The notes under the pieces are model-generated. The model ran no database searches. It was not told where the DNA came from and was given only the letters and a program-made list of their open reading frames with translations. From assembly GCF_001512285.1 (NCBI RefSeq), contig NZ_LNUV01000003.1, positions 780,059 to 844,058 of the forward strand: a stretch of DNA of 64,000 nt, given 5' to 3'. Positions 63,847 to 64,000 of the stretch are shown here, one piece after another; position 1 is the first letter of the stretch, and each line of letters opens with the position of its first letter. This stretch comes from Arthrobacter sp. EpRS71 (lineage in GTDB: Bacteria > Actinomycetota > Actinomycetes > Actinomycetales > Micrococcaceae). The position numbers were made by a program, and so were the translations under genes.

Positions 63847-64000
63847 CTAAGTGGGCTCGGCCTGTCCCTCGTCAGGTTCTGCCCATTCGAGCGCAGCGAC
63901 CAGGTGCCCTTCGTTGGGCAGGGCTTGCTGTTCGGAGGCCGGGAGCTTGTCGTATGTATAGGCGGCGACTGCCATGGGTGAGGTTGACCGCCCGAGGCTG
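63847..64000 (-). CDS. C-terminal end of an unidentified minus-strand frame, cut by window edge
   Basis: Ends MAVAAYTYDKLPASEQQALP, NEGHLVAALEWAEPDEG, then a stop. The frame is open to the window edge, so the start lies outside or at the ATG at 63975. Codon use looks coding, but no family is recognised. Listed as partial. Confidence 0.4.
   Translation of the reverse strand, partial: SLGRSTSPMAVAAYTYDKLPASEQQALPNEGHLVAALEWAEPDEGQAEPT

Overview
The window looks like a chromosomal segment of a high-GC actinobacterium, most probably Arthrobacter or Paenarthrobacter. The evidence is uniformly high GC, a dnaK-grpE-dnaJ-hspR operon with HAIR operators, and many sugar importers built as lipoprotein plus two permeases without their own ATPase. 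No rRNA, tRNA, CRISPR array, transposase or prophage was seen. Both ends cut genes: a SNF2 helicase on the left and a small minus-strand frame on the right.

Layout. 0-4.4 kb: SNF2 helicase, small protein, MFS exporter and GntR regulator. 4.7-21.3 kb: a polysaccharide-utilisation region with a secreted GH30 enzyme, a minus-strand operon (heparinase II/III-like protein, DeoR/LacI hybrid regulator, DUF2264 protein), and a plus-strand operon (hydroxyacid dehydrogenase, ABC importer, DUF624 protein, GH35 beta-galactosidase). 21.4-28.4 kb: small lipoprotein, agmatine deiminase with an amidase and a divergent TetR, and small membrane proteins around a carboxymuconolactone-decarboxylase-like gene. 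28.4-32.7 kb: the chaperone operon. 32.9-34.0 kb: a RelA/SpoT-domain protein paired with a 76-residue protein. 34.1-38.1 kb: DUF817 and MpaB-like genes, TetR with a divergent NAD-epimerase, and gene debris. 38.2-48.8 kb: Tat-exported beta-propeller, ROK regulator and an operon (hydroxyacid dehydrogenase, cytoplasmic N-sulfoglucosamine-type sulfatase, ABC importer, atypical Gfo/Idh/MocA protein, NagB) that looks built for a sulfated amino sugar. 49.9-62.5 kb: a complete sulfoquinovose (plant sulfolipid sugar) catabolic cluster. 62.6-64 kb: ordinary genes.

The strongest biology is the 49.9-62.5 kb cluster. It holds YihS-type isomerase, DeoR regulator, Gfo/Idh/MocA protein (probable NAD-dependent sulfoquinovosidase), PfkB kinase, YihT-type aldolase, importer, aldehyde dehydrogenase, TauE/SafE exporter and phosphohexomutase. 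Together these give glycoside import, cleavage, sulfo-EMP breakdown to DHAP plus sulfolactaldehyde, oxidation to sulfolactate and export. An 18-bp palindrome (GTGTTG-N6-CAACAC, exact at two sites and degenerate at two) precedes four of its transcription units and is the likely DeoR operator.

A second theme is palindromic repeats. A 66-bp perfect hairpin sits in frame inside the heparinase-like gene and adds 22 codons. A relative of it supplies the stop codon of the ROK gene. A second family sits at two convergent gene junctions. Functions were assigned by reading motifs and recalled family features; no database search was run.
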